Below are positions 1 to 9,645 of a stretch of 64,000 nt of DNA, one piece after another. Positions within the stretch are counted from its first letter, which is position 1, and each line of letters opens with the position of its first letter. The notes below the pieces were generated by a model. The model was given only the letters and a program-made list of their open reading frames with translations. It was not told where the DNA came from and did not search any database. Source of the stretch: Pseudomonadota bacterium (GTDB lineage Bacteria; Pseudomonadota; Alphaproteobacteria; Caulobacterales; Aquidulcibacteraceae); NCBI GenBank assembly GCA_020161405.1, contig JAIUOD010000003.1, forward strand, positions 153,392-217,391, read 5' to 3'. Position numbers and translations under genes: made by a program.

Positions 1-100
1 CCGCCAAAATTGCGTCAAAAACTTCACGCATTTGGTCACCATTTAATGGGCGACCTGCGGCAAGTTCGGTTAGAAGTGGTTTAATATTAATTGGTGCCAT
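1..100 (-). CDS. trpD: Anthranilate phosphoribosyltransferase, N-terminal fragment (cut by window edge)
   Basis: Only the first 33 codons are in the window. The minus-strand reading begins MAPINIKPLLTELAAGRPLN and continues with an acidic helix, which fits the helical N-terminal domain of TrpD (third gene of tryptophan synthesis, transferring the phosphoribosyl group from PRPP to anthranilate). The ATG at 98-100 lies inside the 3' end of trpG, a 14-nt overlap that implies translational coupling. Identity rests on this short match plus the trpE-trpG context; the catalytic PRPP-binding part is outside the window. Confidence 0.85.
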   Translation of the reverse strand, partial: MAPINIKPLLTELAAGRPLNGDQMREVFDAILA

Positions 101-683
101 TTTTATATTTTGCCGCAATTTTCAAAAAGTTTTCAAGCATTTCATGCCCATATTCGGTCGCAATTGATTCAGGGTGAAATTGAACGCCATATATTGGGCG
201 GTTTTTATGCGAAACCGCCATTATTTCCCCATCTTTAGTAAAGGCATCGGCCTGTAAATCATTGGGAAGGCTTTGTGGCTCAATCGCCAATGAATGATAA
301 CGCGTAACATCAAAGCATTTTGGTAGGCCTTCAAAAAGCCCTGTATTATTAGTTTCAATATTGGAAACCTTGCCATGAATAATGGCACGTGCGCCCAAAA
401 CCTTGCCGCCAAAAACTTGGCCGATGGTTTGATGACCAAGGCAAACACCCAAAATCGGTAAATCAAGTGGCGCTTTTTCAACTAATTCAAGACAAACACC
501 CGCTTCATTTGGTGATTTGGGCCCTGGCGATAAGACAATTGCATCAAATCCCATATCAAGAAATTCTTGCGCGGTTTTGGCATCATTGCGCATTACTGTA
601 ACTTTGGCGCCCAATTCTTCAAAATAATGCACCAAATTATAGGTGAAACTGTCGTAATTATCGATAAGTAATAGGTTTATCAT
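87..683 (-). CDS. trpG: Anthranilate synthase component II, glutamine amidotransferase
   Basis: This 198-aa class I glutamine amidotransferase supplies ammonia to TrpE for making anthranilate from chorismate. The opening IDNYDSFTYNLVHY is the standard TrpG/PabA start. The nucleophile elbow GVCLGHQ places the catalytic cysteine at C81, and VQFHPES gives the His-Glu pair at H170 and E172. The start codon overlaps the trpE stop by one base (TAATG) and the 3' end overlaps trpD, so the three genes are tightly coupled. PabA for folate synthesis is the alternative name, but the trpE/trpD neighbours favour TrpG; in some bacteria one protein does both jobs. Confidence 0.95.
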   Translation of the reverse strand: MINLLLIDNYDSFTYNLVHYFEELGAKVTVMRNDAKTAQEFLDMGFDAIVLSPGPKSPNEAGVCLELVEKAPLDLPILGVCLGHQTIGQVFGGKVLGARAIIHGKVSNIETNNTGLFEGLPKCFDVTRYHSLAIEPQSLPNDLQADAFTKDGEIMAVSHKNRPIYGVQFHPESIATEYGHEMLENFLKIAAKYKNGTN

Positions 684-2245
684 TATTTACCGCCTTCATA
701 TTTTTGCGCTTCGCGGGCGGCATATATAAGCGCCTTGGCCTTGTTTACACATTCATTATGCTCACTTAAAGGAACGCTATCTAAAACAACACCTGCACCT
801 GCTTGTACATATAATTTTTCATCTTTTAGAACACCAGTTCGAAGGGCGATACACATATCCATATCACCACCTGATGAGAAATAACCAACGCCACCCGCGT
901 AAATCCCACGCTCATGTGGTTCAAGTTCGGATATAATTTCCATTGCCCGAATTTTTGGCGCGCCAGATACAGTACCCGCAGGAAAGCCCGCCAATAAAGC
1001 ATCCAATGCATCATATTCAGGTTTTAAAGTGCCTTCAACATTTGAAACAATGTGCATTACATGTGAATAGCGTTCAACAACGAATTTTTGGGTAACACGA
1101 ATTCCACCATTCAATTGCCCCGGTTCGCCATTACCGCGTGGCTTAGAAATTGAAACCCGACCCACATCATTACGCCCCAAATCAAGAAGCATTAAATGTT
1201 CGGCAATCTCTTTGGGGTCGTTCAATAATTCTTCTTCTAATGCTTTATCCAATGCAGGGGTTTCGCCGCGTGGCCTTGTTCCTGCTATGGGTCTAAGGGT
1301 AATATTGCCATCACGAAGGCGAACCAAAATTTCAGGGCTTGAACCAATTATCGAAAAGCCATTCATTTGAAGCATGAATAAAAATGGCGATGGATTGGTG
1401 CGGCGCAATGCACGATAAAGCGCAAGTGAACTGCCTTTATAATCAATTGAAAATCTTTGACTTGGCACAACTTGGAAAATATCACCCGCCACAATATATT
1501 CTTGGGCCTTTTTCACGGCATCCATATAGCTTTCAGGGCTTTGATGGGCGTGAATATGTGGTAATTCATCCGAATGATTATCAAGGCGCGGCGCATGAAG
1601 TGGGCAGGGCGCATCAAGGATTTCCCAAACCTTCCTTAATCTTGCTATACCTTTTTGATAGGTTTCATCATGGCTTTCGTTTTTATTTGTGCGAATTGTT
1701 GTCGCGATTAATAATTCTTGTTTTACGCCATCAAAAACAATAATGATGCGCGGGCGTGTCATTACGGCCTCTGGCAAACCTAAAGGTTCATCAGCATTTT
1801 TTGGAAGTTTTTCGAAATAGCGCACCATTTCATAAGATAAGTAACCATAAATTCCCGCAATTGGTGGCGGTAAATTATTTGGTATTTTTAATTCGCTTTG
1901 TTTGATGAATTGGCGAAGTGCATCAAGTGGCTTGGCATCAATAGTTTTCGCGGTTTGCCGATTACCATTTTCGTCAATTTCACAAATACTGGCAATGCCT
2001 TTATTGATTTCAAAAACCACATCAGGGTCGGTTGCAACAATTGAATAACGCCCGCGTGTTTCGCCGCCTTCAACCGATTCAAAAAGGCACGCCCCAAACT
2101 TATCAGCCCCCAATTTGGCAAGTGCCGAAATCGGGGTTTCAATATCGTCAATTCTTCTAATCCATAAAAGGGAAGCACCGCGTTCATTAAATTCTTTTTC
2201 GACATTTTCAAAATTTGGCGAAATGGATTTTATAAACGCGCTCAC
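683..2245 (-). CDS. trpE: Anthranilate synthase component I
   Basis: A 520-aa chorismate-utilising enzyme of normal TrpE length. The C-terminal catalytic domain carries IAGTRPRGETP, LLDLGRNDVGRVS and GTVSGAPKIRAMEII, all hallmark chorismate-binding motifs, and the N-terminal part has the conserved LESVEGG-like stretch FESVEGGETRGRYS of the tryptophan feedback site. It forms the synthase with TrpG. Only 11 bases separate it from the upstream ppiD-like gene, so there is no room for a trp leader peptide or attenuator directly before trpE; control must act further upstream or by allostery. Confidence 0.96.
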   Translation of the reverse strand: MSAFIKSISPNFENVEKEFNERGASLLWIRRIDDIETPISALAKLGADKFGACLFESVEGGETRGRYSIVATDPDVVFEINKGIASICEIDENGNRQTAKTIDAKPLDALRQFIKQSELKIPNNLPPPIAGIYGYLSYEMVRYFEKLPKNADEPLGLPEAVMTRPRIIIVFDGVKQELLIATTIRTNKNESHDETYQKGIARLRKVWEILDAPCPLHAPRLDNHSDELPHIHAHQSPESYMDAVKKAQEYIVAGDIFQVVPSQRFSIDYKGSSLALYRALRRTNPSPFLFMLQMNGFSIIGSSPEILVRLRDGNITLRPIAGTRPRGETPALDKALEEELLNDPKEIAEHLMLLDLGRNDVGRVSISKPRGNGEPGQLNGGIRVTQKFVVERYSHVMHIVSNVEGTLKPEYDALDALLAGFPAGTVSGAPKIRAMEIISELEPHERGIYAGGVGYFSSGGDMDMCIALRTGVLKDEKLYVQAGAGVVLDSVPLSEHNECVNKAKALIYAAREAQKYEGGK

Positions 2246-2256
2246 TTCATTACCTT

Positions 2257-4161
2257 TTATTTTTTAGCTGGTTTTGCACTTTCGGCTTCATCACCAAAAA
2301 GTGCCTTCATACGATCTGGGAAAGTTTTTGCTTTGGCACGTTTGCGCGCCATAAGGTCAATTGCATCGGCAAGATCTTGTTGAACTGAACCGCGAACGCT
2401 GTTTTCAGCTTTTGCAAGGCGTTCAGGGGATTTATTTTCATCATCGCGAACAATGCCATCAACTCGAATGATTGCATATTCAACGCCATTGCCCATTGGT
2501 GCATTTACAATCGCGCCCTTTTTGGCAGTGAATACAGCCGCACCTAATTCTTGACCGCCTTGACCACGTAATAATGGTTTTGGTGGTTTAACAATTGTTA
2601 GGTTGAATTTTTTCGCGGCAGCTTCAAGGCCAGAAGCACTTGCTTCTTTTGAAATAGCATCAGCTTTTTCTTTAAGGCGTTTTGCAATTTCGCGCGATGT
2701 CCATTCTTTTGCCAATTGGCTTTTTATTTCTGCCAAAGGAACAGGGGATGAAACATTAATTTTATCAGCGCGAATGGCGATATATGATTCATCTTTTGCA
2801 CTTAAAAGGTCGGTCGCATCGCCTTGGGCTAATTGGAATGCTTGTGCTAATACATCTGGATTTTGTGCGAAGATTGCAAGTGGTTGATTAGTTTTTGGAT
2901 CGATTGCTTGTGCAGTTACACCCGCCATTTTTACAAACTCAAAGCCAACTTTTGTGGCGGCTTTTTCAACATCATCACCTTGCGCAATTGCATCATCAAA
3001 TGCAGCCGCTGCATCGCTTAATGCTTGTGCGCCAAGTTCTTTTGATAATTGTTTGATAATTTCAGGTGATGCTTTTGCAAAATCAGCAGGGATTTCAGCT
3101 TTTGCACCACTAACTTTAAACGCACTAAATGAAAGCGCGCCTTTAACAGAGCCAACATCACCAACTTTTGCCGCAAATACTGCATTGGCAACATCTTTAT
3201 CTGGGATTTGGTCGGTTGCGCTATCGGTGAAATTAAGTGGTGCTTGAAGTCCCAACGCCTTTGCAATTGCTTCTGGCGCTTCGCCAGCTTTAAGGCGGTT
3301 CGCTGCCTCATCTGCTTTTGCTTTATCTTGTGCAACGATTTGAACAAAAGTGCGTTTAGCTGGTGTTCCCAATTTTGCTTTTTGGGTTTCAAAAATTTGT
3401 TTAACCTGATTTGGGTCTACTTTTGCATTGGCGATAAATTTATCAGGTTTTGCCAAAACAATTGTTAAATCACGAGTTTCAGGGCGCATAATACGCGGCT
3501 TTACTTCTTCATAAAGCGTGTTGATTTGTGCATCAGTTGGTATTGGCGCGCTACCTGCAAGGCTTGCAGGGACAGGTATCATGCTAATAAGGCGACGCTC
3601 TGTACCGAATGCTAAAGTTTGAACCGCATAATATTTTGGCGCTCTAAATCCCGAAGTTGCCGCAAGCGATAAAAGTCTTTTACCCATATCATAACGAACA
3701 TTTTGCTCGAATGATGTAGGGTCCATACCATTTTGGGCAAGTAATTGTTGATAATTATAATCAGAGAAAGTGTGGGTCGCAGGATCTTCAAATGCAGAGA
3801 TTTTTTTGATTTCACCCTGAACAACCGCAGTTGCGACTTTTAGTCCCAGTTTATCAAAGAACCAACTAAAGGCACGTTCACCAACCATACGTTCTAAAGT
3901 TGAAGTATCGCCACCTTGTTCGCGTGCTTCTTTAATGGAGATTTGCTTGCCAGCATCCTTGCTTGCACGTTTTAGGATTTTATCAAATTCTGCCCTAAAT
4001 TCGGCAGAAGTGATAGGTTTGCCTGCAACCAATGCGACATTATCCTTGCTATTACCTTTGAAAACATCATTGATGCCCCAAATAGTAAAAGATACAACCA
4101 AAAGACCAATTAGTACTGCTGCAACCCAAGAGCGCGCAGCTTTACGAACAAACGAAAGCAT
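2257..4161 (-). CDS. ppiD: PpiD/SurA-type periplasmic peptidyl-prolyl isomerase chaperone
   Basis: A 634-aa inner-membrane-anchored chaperone. Residues about 12-32 form one transmembrane helix following MLSFVRKAARSW, typical of PpiD; the SurA-N-like region follows (about 40-170, with LVAGKPITSAEFRAEFDKIL), then a parvulin-like segment (about 245-360) and a long C-terminal SurA-like part. The Lys/Ala-rich tail (EAESAKPAKK) is low complexity. Role inferred from the family: folding of proteins leaving the Sec translocon. It heads the trp operon, an arrangement I recall from other alphaproteobacteria, where it is adjacent to tpiA and divergent from it. Parvulin activity is uncertain because the domain is divergent. 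Confidence 0.85.
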   Translation of the reverse strand: MLSFVRKAARSWVAAVLIGLLVVSFTIWGINDVFKGNSKDNVALVAGKPITSAEFRAEFDKILKRASKDAGKQISIKEAREQGGDTSTLERMVGERAFSWFFDKLGLKVATAVVQGEIKKISAFEDPATHTFSDYNYQQLLAQNGMDPTSFEQNVRYDMGKRLLSLAATSGFRAPKYYAVQTLAFGTERRLISMIPVPASLAGSAPIPTDAQINTLYEEVKPRIMRPETRDLTIVLAKPDKFIANAKVDPNQVKQIFETQKAKLGTPAKRTFVQIVAQDKAKADEAANRLKAGEAPEAIAKALGLQAPLNFTDSATDQIPDKDVANAVFAAKVGDVGSVKGALSFSAFKVSGAKAEIPADFAKASPEIIKQLSKELGAQALSDAAAAFDDAIAQGDDVEKAATKVGFEFVKMAGVTAQAIDPKTNQPLAIFAQNPDVLAQAFQLAQGDATDLLSAKDESYIAIRADKINVSSPVPLAEIKSQLAKEWTSREIAKRLKEKADAISKEASASGLEAAAKKFNLTIVKPPKPLLRGQGGQELGAAVFTAKKGAIVNAPMGNGVEYAIIRVDGIVRDDENKSPERLAKAENSVRGSVQQDLADAIDLMARKRAKAKTFPDRMKALFGDEAESAKPAKK

Positions 4162-4292
4162 TTATTTCTTTCCTCAAATCACCAGATTGATTATTCCATA
4201 GTTGCCGAAAGCATATCAAGCAAGCTAAGGAGTGCATGAAGTTTTCGTAACATACAAAAAAATACACATATTTCTTCTTTTAGGGGGTTAAA
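4162..4292. promoter_or_regulatory. Divergent intergenic region ppiD-trpE / tpiA
   Basis: This 131-bp spacer must hold the promoters of both the minus-strand ppiD-trp operon and the plus-strand tpiA group because the genes point away from each other. A strong Shine-Dalgarno (AGGGGG) precedes tpiA by about 6 nt. I could not assign -35/-10 boxes with confidence. Confidence 0.4.
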
Positions 4293-5051
4293 ATGGCAAA
4301 TCAGAAATACATTATTGGAAATTGGAAAATGAATGGCTCGCTAAACTCTAAGGGTTTGGTTAGTGAAATTGATGATTTTTGCCGTTCAAAATTAGGCGAT
4401 AAAGTTGCCGTTGGAATTTGCCCACCATTTCCACTTATTGGTCTTGTAAATGAATGGTCTTGGGAAAGCCCAATTAATATTGGTGCGCAAGATTGCCATT
4501 TTAAAGAAAGCGGTGCGCATACTGGTGATGTTTCTGCGGTTTTATTGAAAGAAATTGGCGCTAAAATTGTTATTATTGGGCATTCTGAACGCCGTTCAAA
4601 TCATGGCGAAACTTCGCAATTAGTATGTGATAAAGCCAAAGCAGCATTATTGGCGGGTCTTAAACCTGTTATTTGTGTTGGCGAAACCGATGAAGAGCGT
4701 AAATCAGGAAATGCAATTAAAGTTGTTTTAAACCAAATTGAACAATCATGTCCTGCCGAAAATGCGAATATAATTGTTGCTTATGAACCTGTTTGGGCAA
4801 TTGGTACTGGTAATGTTGCTAGCCCACAAGATATTTTGGAAATGCATAATGAAATTCGCGCCAAATTAATTGAAATTTATGGTCATGATGGCAAAAAAAT
4901 CCAAATCCTATATGGCGGTTCTGTAAATGCCAAAAATGCCGAAGAAATATTGCAAACGCAAAATGTTGATGGCGCGCTAGTTGGCGGTGCTTCGCTTAAG
5001 GCACCAGACTTCATCGCAATCATTGATGCAGCAATAAACGTTAGTAATTGA
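4293..5051 (+). CDS. tpiA: Triose-phosphate isomerase
   Basis: A 252-aa TIM-barrel enzyme interconverting dihydroxyacetone phosphate and glyceraldehyde 3-phosphate in glycolysis and gluconeogenesis. Catalytic residues are visible: K12 in GNWKMNG, H97 in GHSERR and E165 in AYEPVWAIGTGN; the phosphate-binding YGGSVNAKN is near the C-terminus. AGGGGG lies just ahead of the ATG. It stands at the head of a plus-strand run (receiver-like protein, secG, pyrG). Confidence 0.97.
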   Translation: MANQKYIIGNWKMNGSLNSKGLVSEIDDFCRSKLGDKVAVGICPPFPLIGLVNEWSWESPINIGAQDCHFKESGAHTGDVSAVLLKEIGAKIVIIGHSERRSNHGETSQLVCDKAKAALLAGLKPVICVGETDEERKSGNAIKVVLNQIEQSCPAENANIIVAYEPVWAIGTGNVASPQDILEMHNEIRAKLIEIYGHDGKKIQILYGGSVNAKNAEEILQTQNVDGALVGGASLKAPDFIAIIDAAINVSN

Positions 5052-5148
5052 TAAACTGAATTTATTGCTGCAATTTTTCGCAGCTTGGTAAGAAACTTTC
5101 AATGAAGATGCCATAAATATATCCTTCAAGTAAGGAAATGCTTAGATA

Positions 5149-6252
5149 ATGGCATCATTAAATGATAAAGACCTGACTGAAGTTTTGGCGATAGTGTATG
5201 ATCCCATACGCGGGAATATGCTTACTACGCGCGGGTTACTTCACGGTATGGGTTTGCGCCGAATTGAAGGTGTCACAAGTTTTGCTGCGCTAGAACGCAG
5301 AATCAAGGATGTTGAAGTTTCGCTTTTATTTTTAGAAGCAAGTGATGAAATTAGTAAAATTTCTAAACTAGTTAAATCAATTCGTCTTGCAGAAACTAAA
5401 GCAAATCCATTTTTGCCAATTATTGGGACATTATGGTCAGGTTCTACTAATTCAGTCGCAGAATTAATGAATTGCGGTTGCGATGATGTTTTACTGCGCC
5501 CATTTTCGGTTACAAAAGTTACTGAGCGTATCCAAAATTTAATTGAATGCCGCAAAAATTTTGTTGTTACTTCTGATTATGTTGGGCCAGATCGTGGTAC
5601 GCCAAGTAGCGGTCATGAAAAAACTGATGCTTTTGAAGTTCCCAATCCATTGCGTGATGTTGCTATGGGAATAAAAATGGACCTTGTAAGTCATAATGAA
5701 ATGATTGAAGGCGCCAAGAATCGCATGAATAAAGAGCGTTTGGCAAAACTTGCGCGCCGAATTGCAATGGCCGCAGAAGTAACAATTCAGGCAAAACACA
5801 ATAATTCAGATGAAAGTGGTTTTGTCATAGATTTAATCGAAACCTCAAGCGAGCTTGTGAAAACTGCACGTCGTATGGGGCAAGATGAAATTCATGATAT
5901 TGCAATTGTTCTTGAAAATGTAGTTGAAAAAACTGCGATTAGTAGCGAGCGTGCCGAAAGTGCGGAGCTTGCGCGTCAATTAGCATTGGCAATTTATATT
6001 GCTTATGCTGTTGATGAGGGCGAAGAATTCAAAAAAGAACTTGATAAAACGCTGAACCTTGTAAGATTGCGCCTTAATAAAGCAACAGAGCGTGAAAAAC
6101 GCCGTCGTGCATTGGCAAAATCGATTGATTATTCAGGGTTTGAAAATTCAAGCAATGATACAGCCAAGGCAAATGATTCTTTTTTTGAAGTATCACAAAA
6201 AATATATGAAGAAGAAAAAAATCACGTTTCAAAATATAGTCTTTTGAAATAA
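5149..6252 (+). CDS. Orphan response-regulator-like protein with degenerate receiver domain
   Basis: A 367-aa cytoplasmic protein with no signal peptide or membrane segment. Residues about 10-140 look like a receiver fold: beta-1 VLAIVYDP, beta-3 VSLLFLEA, beta-4 PIIGTL, the CGCDDVLLRPFS segment at the place of the usual G(A/C)DDYLxKPF, and a final helix. The phosphoacceptor Asp position is occupied by Glu (E63), only one of the paired acidic residues after beta-1 remains (D18), and the conserved Lys is Arg in RPF. The rest (about 170-345) is strongly helical, charged and of unknown function, perhaps a dimerisation or partner-binding module. It sits between tpiA and secG, which I would expect to be close neighbours. 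Function is not recognised; a phosphorylation-independent signalling protein is inference. Confidence 0.7.
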   Translation: MASLNDKDLTEVLAIVYDPIRGNMLTTRGLLHGMGLRRIEGVTSFAALERRIKDVEVSLLFLEASDEISKISKLVKSIRLAETKANPFLPIIGTLWSGSTNSVAELMNCGCDDVLLRPFSVTKVTERIQNLIECRKNFVVTSDYVGPDRGTPSSGHEKTDAFEVPNPLRDVAMGIKMDLVSHNEMIEGAKNRMNKERLAKLARRIAMAAEVTIQAKHNNSDESGFVIDLIETSSELVKTARRMGQDEIHDIAIVLENVVEKTAISSERAESAELARQLALAIYIAYAVDEGEEFKKELDKTLNLVRLRLNKATEREKRRRALAKSIDYSGFENSSNDTAKANDSFFEVSQKIYEEEKNHVSKYSLLK

Positions 6253-6346
6253 TGCCGCATTAATTCGTTCGCATTGCAGTATGCCCCTTGAAAATTGCCG
6301 ATAAAAGCGGCAAATAGCGTTTTTTATCCATATAGTCTGGTGTGTA

Positions 6347-6808
6347 ATGTTAGAAACCATTTTGATAATCCATATTATTATCTGTATCGCTTTGATTGGC
6401 TCTATTTTAATGCAAAGATCTGAAGGTGGCGGTGCATTGGGTATCGGTGGCGGCCCTGGCTCACTTATGAGTGGGCGTTCTGCGGCTAATTTCATGACAA
6501 AAACCACTGGCTTCTTGGCTTTATTGTTTTTTGTGACTTCTGCAACGCTTACAATTTTGAGTGGAACTGCCAATAAAAATGCTGGCTCCGTAATGAAGCA
6601 AGATACAAATATTCCTGCTAAAATTGATTTATCAACTAAACCTGCAACTAATTCTGTTGCAAATTCAGTTGGTGCAATTCCATCATCGCAAGCGGCGCCA
6701 AGTGCATTCGATACTTCAACAATCGATACACAAAAAGCGCAAGAAGCTGCTAAAAATGCGGTTTCTAATCAAGTTACTGCAACAAATTCTGTTAAACCTT
6801 CAAAATAA
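6347..6808 (+). CDS. secG: Preprotein translocase subunit SecG
   Basis: A 153-aa SecG, the small accessory membrane subunit of the SecYEG channel. Two hydrophobic helices (about 3-21 and 52-73) flank the conserved cytoplasmic loop QRSEGGGALGIGGG. The C-terminal half (about 85-153) is an Ala/Asn/Ser/Gln-rich low-complexity tail, commonly seen in alphaproteobacterial SecG. It is followed after 41 bp by pyrG, a neighbourhood commonly found in this class. Confidence 0.93.
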   Translation: MLETILIIHIIICIALIGSILMQRSEGGGALGIGGGPGSLMSGRSAANFMTKTTGFLALLFFVTSATLTILSGTANKNAGSVMKQDTNIPAKIDLSTKPATNSVANSVGAIPSSQAAPSAFDTSTIDTQKAQEAAKNAVSNQVTATNSVKPSK

Positions 6809-6818
6809 GGCTTTCATT

Positions 6819-6840
6819 CAATAGCAAATCTTTGCTATTG
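6819..6840. repeat. Perfect inverted repeat in the secG-pyrG spacer
   Basis: CAATAGCAAA at 6819-6828 and TTTGCTATTG at 6831-6840 form a perfect 10-bp inverted repeat with a 2-nt centre, ending 9 nt before the pyrG ATG. There is no T-run after it, so it is not a standard terminator. In the mRNA it would fold as a hairpin right at the ribosome-loading region of pyrG; a protein-binding palindrome is the other option. Confidence 0.6.
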
Positions 6841-6843
6841 TAA

Positions 6844-8484
<1,641 letters not shown>

Positions 8485-8567
8485 AATCATTGGATGCTGT
8501 TGATTTTTTGTAAAACTGTGTCTAAAGACGCGGTTCGAAATTTATTTTTGTGAAATGGAACTAGAAA

Positions 8568-8750
8568 ATGGCTGTGCCTAAACGCAAAACCTCCCCATCA
8601 CGCCGTGGCATGCGCCGCGCTCATGATGCTTTGGGTGTAAACTCTTACGTTGAAGATAAAAACTCTGGCGAGCTTCGCCGTCCTCACCACATTGACTTGA
8701 AAACTGGTCAATATCGCGGTCGTCAAGTTCTTACCGTAAAAGAAGATTAG
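8568..8750 (+). CDS. rpmF: 50S ribosomal protein bL32
   Basis: A 60-aa basic protein beginning [20 protein letters not shown], the diagnostic bL32 N-terminus, followed by a spacer and [16 protein letters not shown]. It lacks the four zinc-binding cysteines found in some bL32 forms, as expected for this class. It stands alone between pyrG and a small membrane-protein gene, with a Rho-independent terminator about 120 bp downstream. Confidence 0.97.
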   Translation: MAVPKRKTSPSRRGMRRAHDALGVNSYVEDKNSGELRRPHHIDLKTGQYRGRQVLTVKED

Positions 8751-8785
8751 TTTTTTTTGATTATCTTGGCGAATTGGGGCGTCGA

Positions 8786-8820
8786 AAATTTTTTAAATAT
8801 GTTTAATATTTAAAAAATTT
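8786..8820. repeat. AT-only perfect 14-bp inverted repeat downstream of rpmF
   Basis: AAATTTTTTAAATA at 8786-8799 is matched exactly by TATTTAAAAAATTT at 8807-8820 around a 7-nt loop. It contains only A and T, so as RNA it is a weak but long hairpin and as DNA it could extrude or be a bent or AT-hook/MucR-type binding site. It lies in the 3' region of rpmF before the terminator. Confidence 0.65.
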
Positions 8821-8866
8821 GTCTCCTGCTACTTAACTCAAGCTAATCAAAAATTTTTAGTTAAAC

Positions 8867-8892
8867 AAGGTCGCTTTTGGGCGGCCTTTTTT
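8867..8892 (+). terminator. Rho-independent terminator after rpmF
   Basis: AAGGTCGC (8867-8874) pairs with GCGGCCTT (8881-8888) through eight pairs including one G-U, followed by a six-base T run. It closes the pyrG/rpmF region. Confidence 0.8.
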
Positions 8893-8967
8893 ATTAGATA
8901 AAATTTTAATTAAAATATTAAATTCAAATTATCTGCTTTGCCCTATGTTGCCTTAACGGGGGCAAAA

Positions 8968-9492
8968 GTGGAAATTGTAAATTCTTTTAACGAGCCGCAA
9001 AAACAAGAAAGAAATAATAAGCTCTTTTCAAGGTTAGGGTGGTGGATTGGCACACCACAATGTTTAAGCGGAATAAGTGCTTTTCTTTTGATTTTAGGGT
9101 TTGATTATATCAAAAAACATTATGGGTTTGATTTAATGTCAATATTCGGCCCAAATGCAAAAAATATTATCTTGCTTAGCGGGTTTGCAACATTGTTATC
9201 AGGTTTGGTTCTAATGCCGCCCACATTAAAACTATTGCGTGCAAATTACCCCTTTATGAATAATCTATATGCCGCACCAGCGCTTGGTTTAGTTTTTGGC
9301 TTAGTTGGTATTTTCGCAATAAAATCACCTGATTTTATGGTGCAAAACAAACAAGATGCAACCCAAATTGCACAAAAAATAAATTCAATAAATACAGATG
9401 CTTCAGTCGCTAAAACTGAAGAAATGCCAAAAATACAAGAAGTTAAACAAGAAGAAAAAATTCAATTGCGTGGAACATATTACGCAAGATAA
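8968..9492 (+). CDS. Uncharacterised three-helix membrane protein
   Basis: An ORF of about 174 aa from a GTG at 8968. That start is chosen because ACGGGGG ends about 7 nt before it; a TTG at 8938 in the same frame lacks such a site. Three hydrophobic stretches are visible: LSGISAFLLILGF, NIILLSGFATLLSGLVL and AAPALGLVFGLVGIFAI, followed by a polar C-terminal tail of about 50 residues rich in Lys, Gln and Glu. I do not recognise the family. A small single-helix protein gene follows after 21 nt and is probably cotranscribed. Confidence 0.65.
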   Translation: MEIVNSFNEPQKQERNNKLFSRLGWWIGTPQCLSGISAFLLILGFDYIKKHYGFDLMSIFGPNAKNIILLSGFATLLSGLVLMPPTLKLLRANYPFMNNLYAAPALGLVFGLVGIFAIKSPDFMVQNKQDATQIAQKINSINTDASVAKTEEMPKIQEVKQEEKIQLRGTYYAR

Positions 9493-9513
9493 TTATATAA
9501 AGGGAAGAGGCCA

Positions 9514-9645
9514 ATGCAAAAACCAATATTGATAAAATTTATAATGCTATTTCAGGTAATATTAGGTGCAAGCTTGATTATGGTTGCAAACCATTTTTGG
9601 AATTTCTTGAAAATTAAACCAAAAAATATTCATTCACACGCTTAA
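9514..9645 (+). CDS. Small single-span membrane protein, 43 aa
   Basis: A short ORF starting at the ATG at 9514 with a purine-rich Shine-Dalgarno (GGGAAGAGG) ending about 3-4 nt before it. The product begins MQKPILIKFIMLFQVILGAS and has one hydrophobic helix (about residues 5-25) and a basic C-terminal end rich in Lys and His. The stop codon overlaps the stop of the convergent udg gene by 3 bases (shared TTAA). It probably belongs with the preceding membrane protein. No family recognised; the good ribosome site is the main support. Confidence 0.55.
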   Translation: MQKPILIKFIMLFQVILGASLIMVANHFWNFLKIKPKNIHSHA

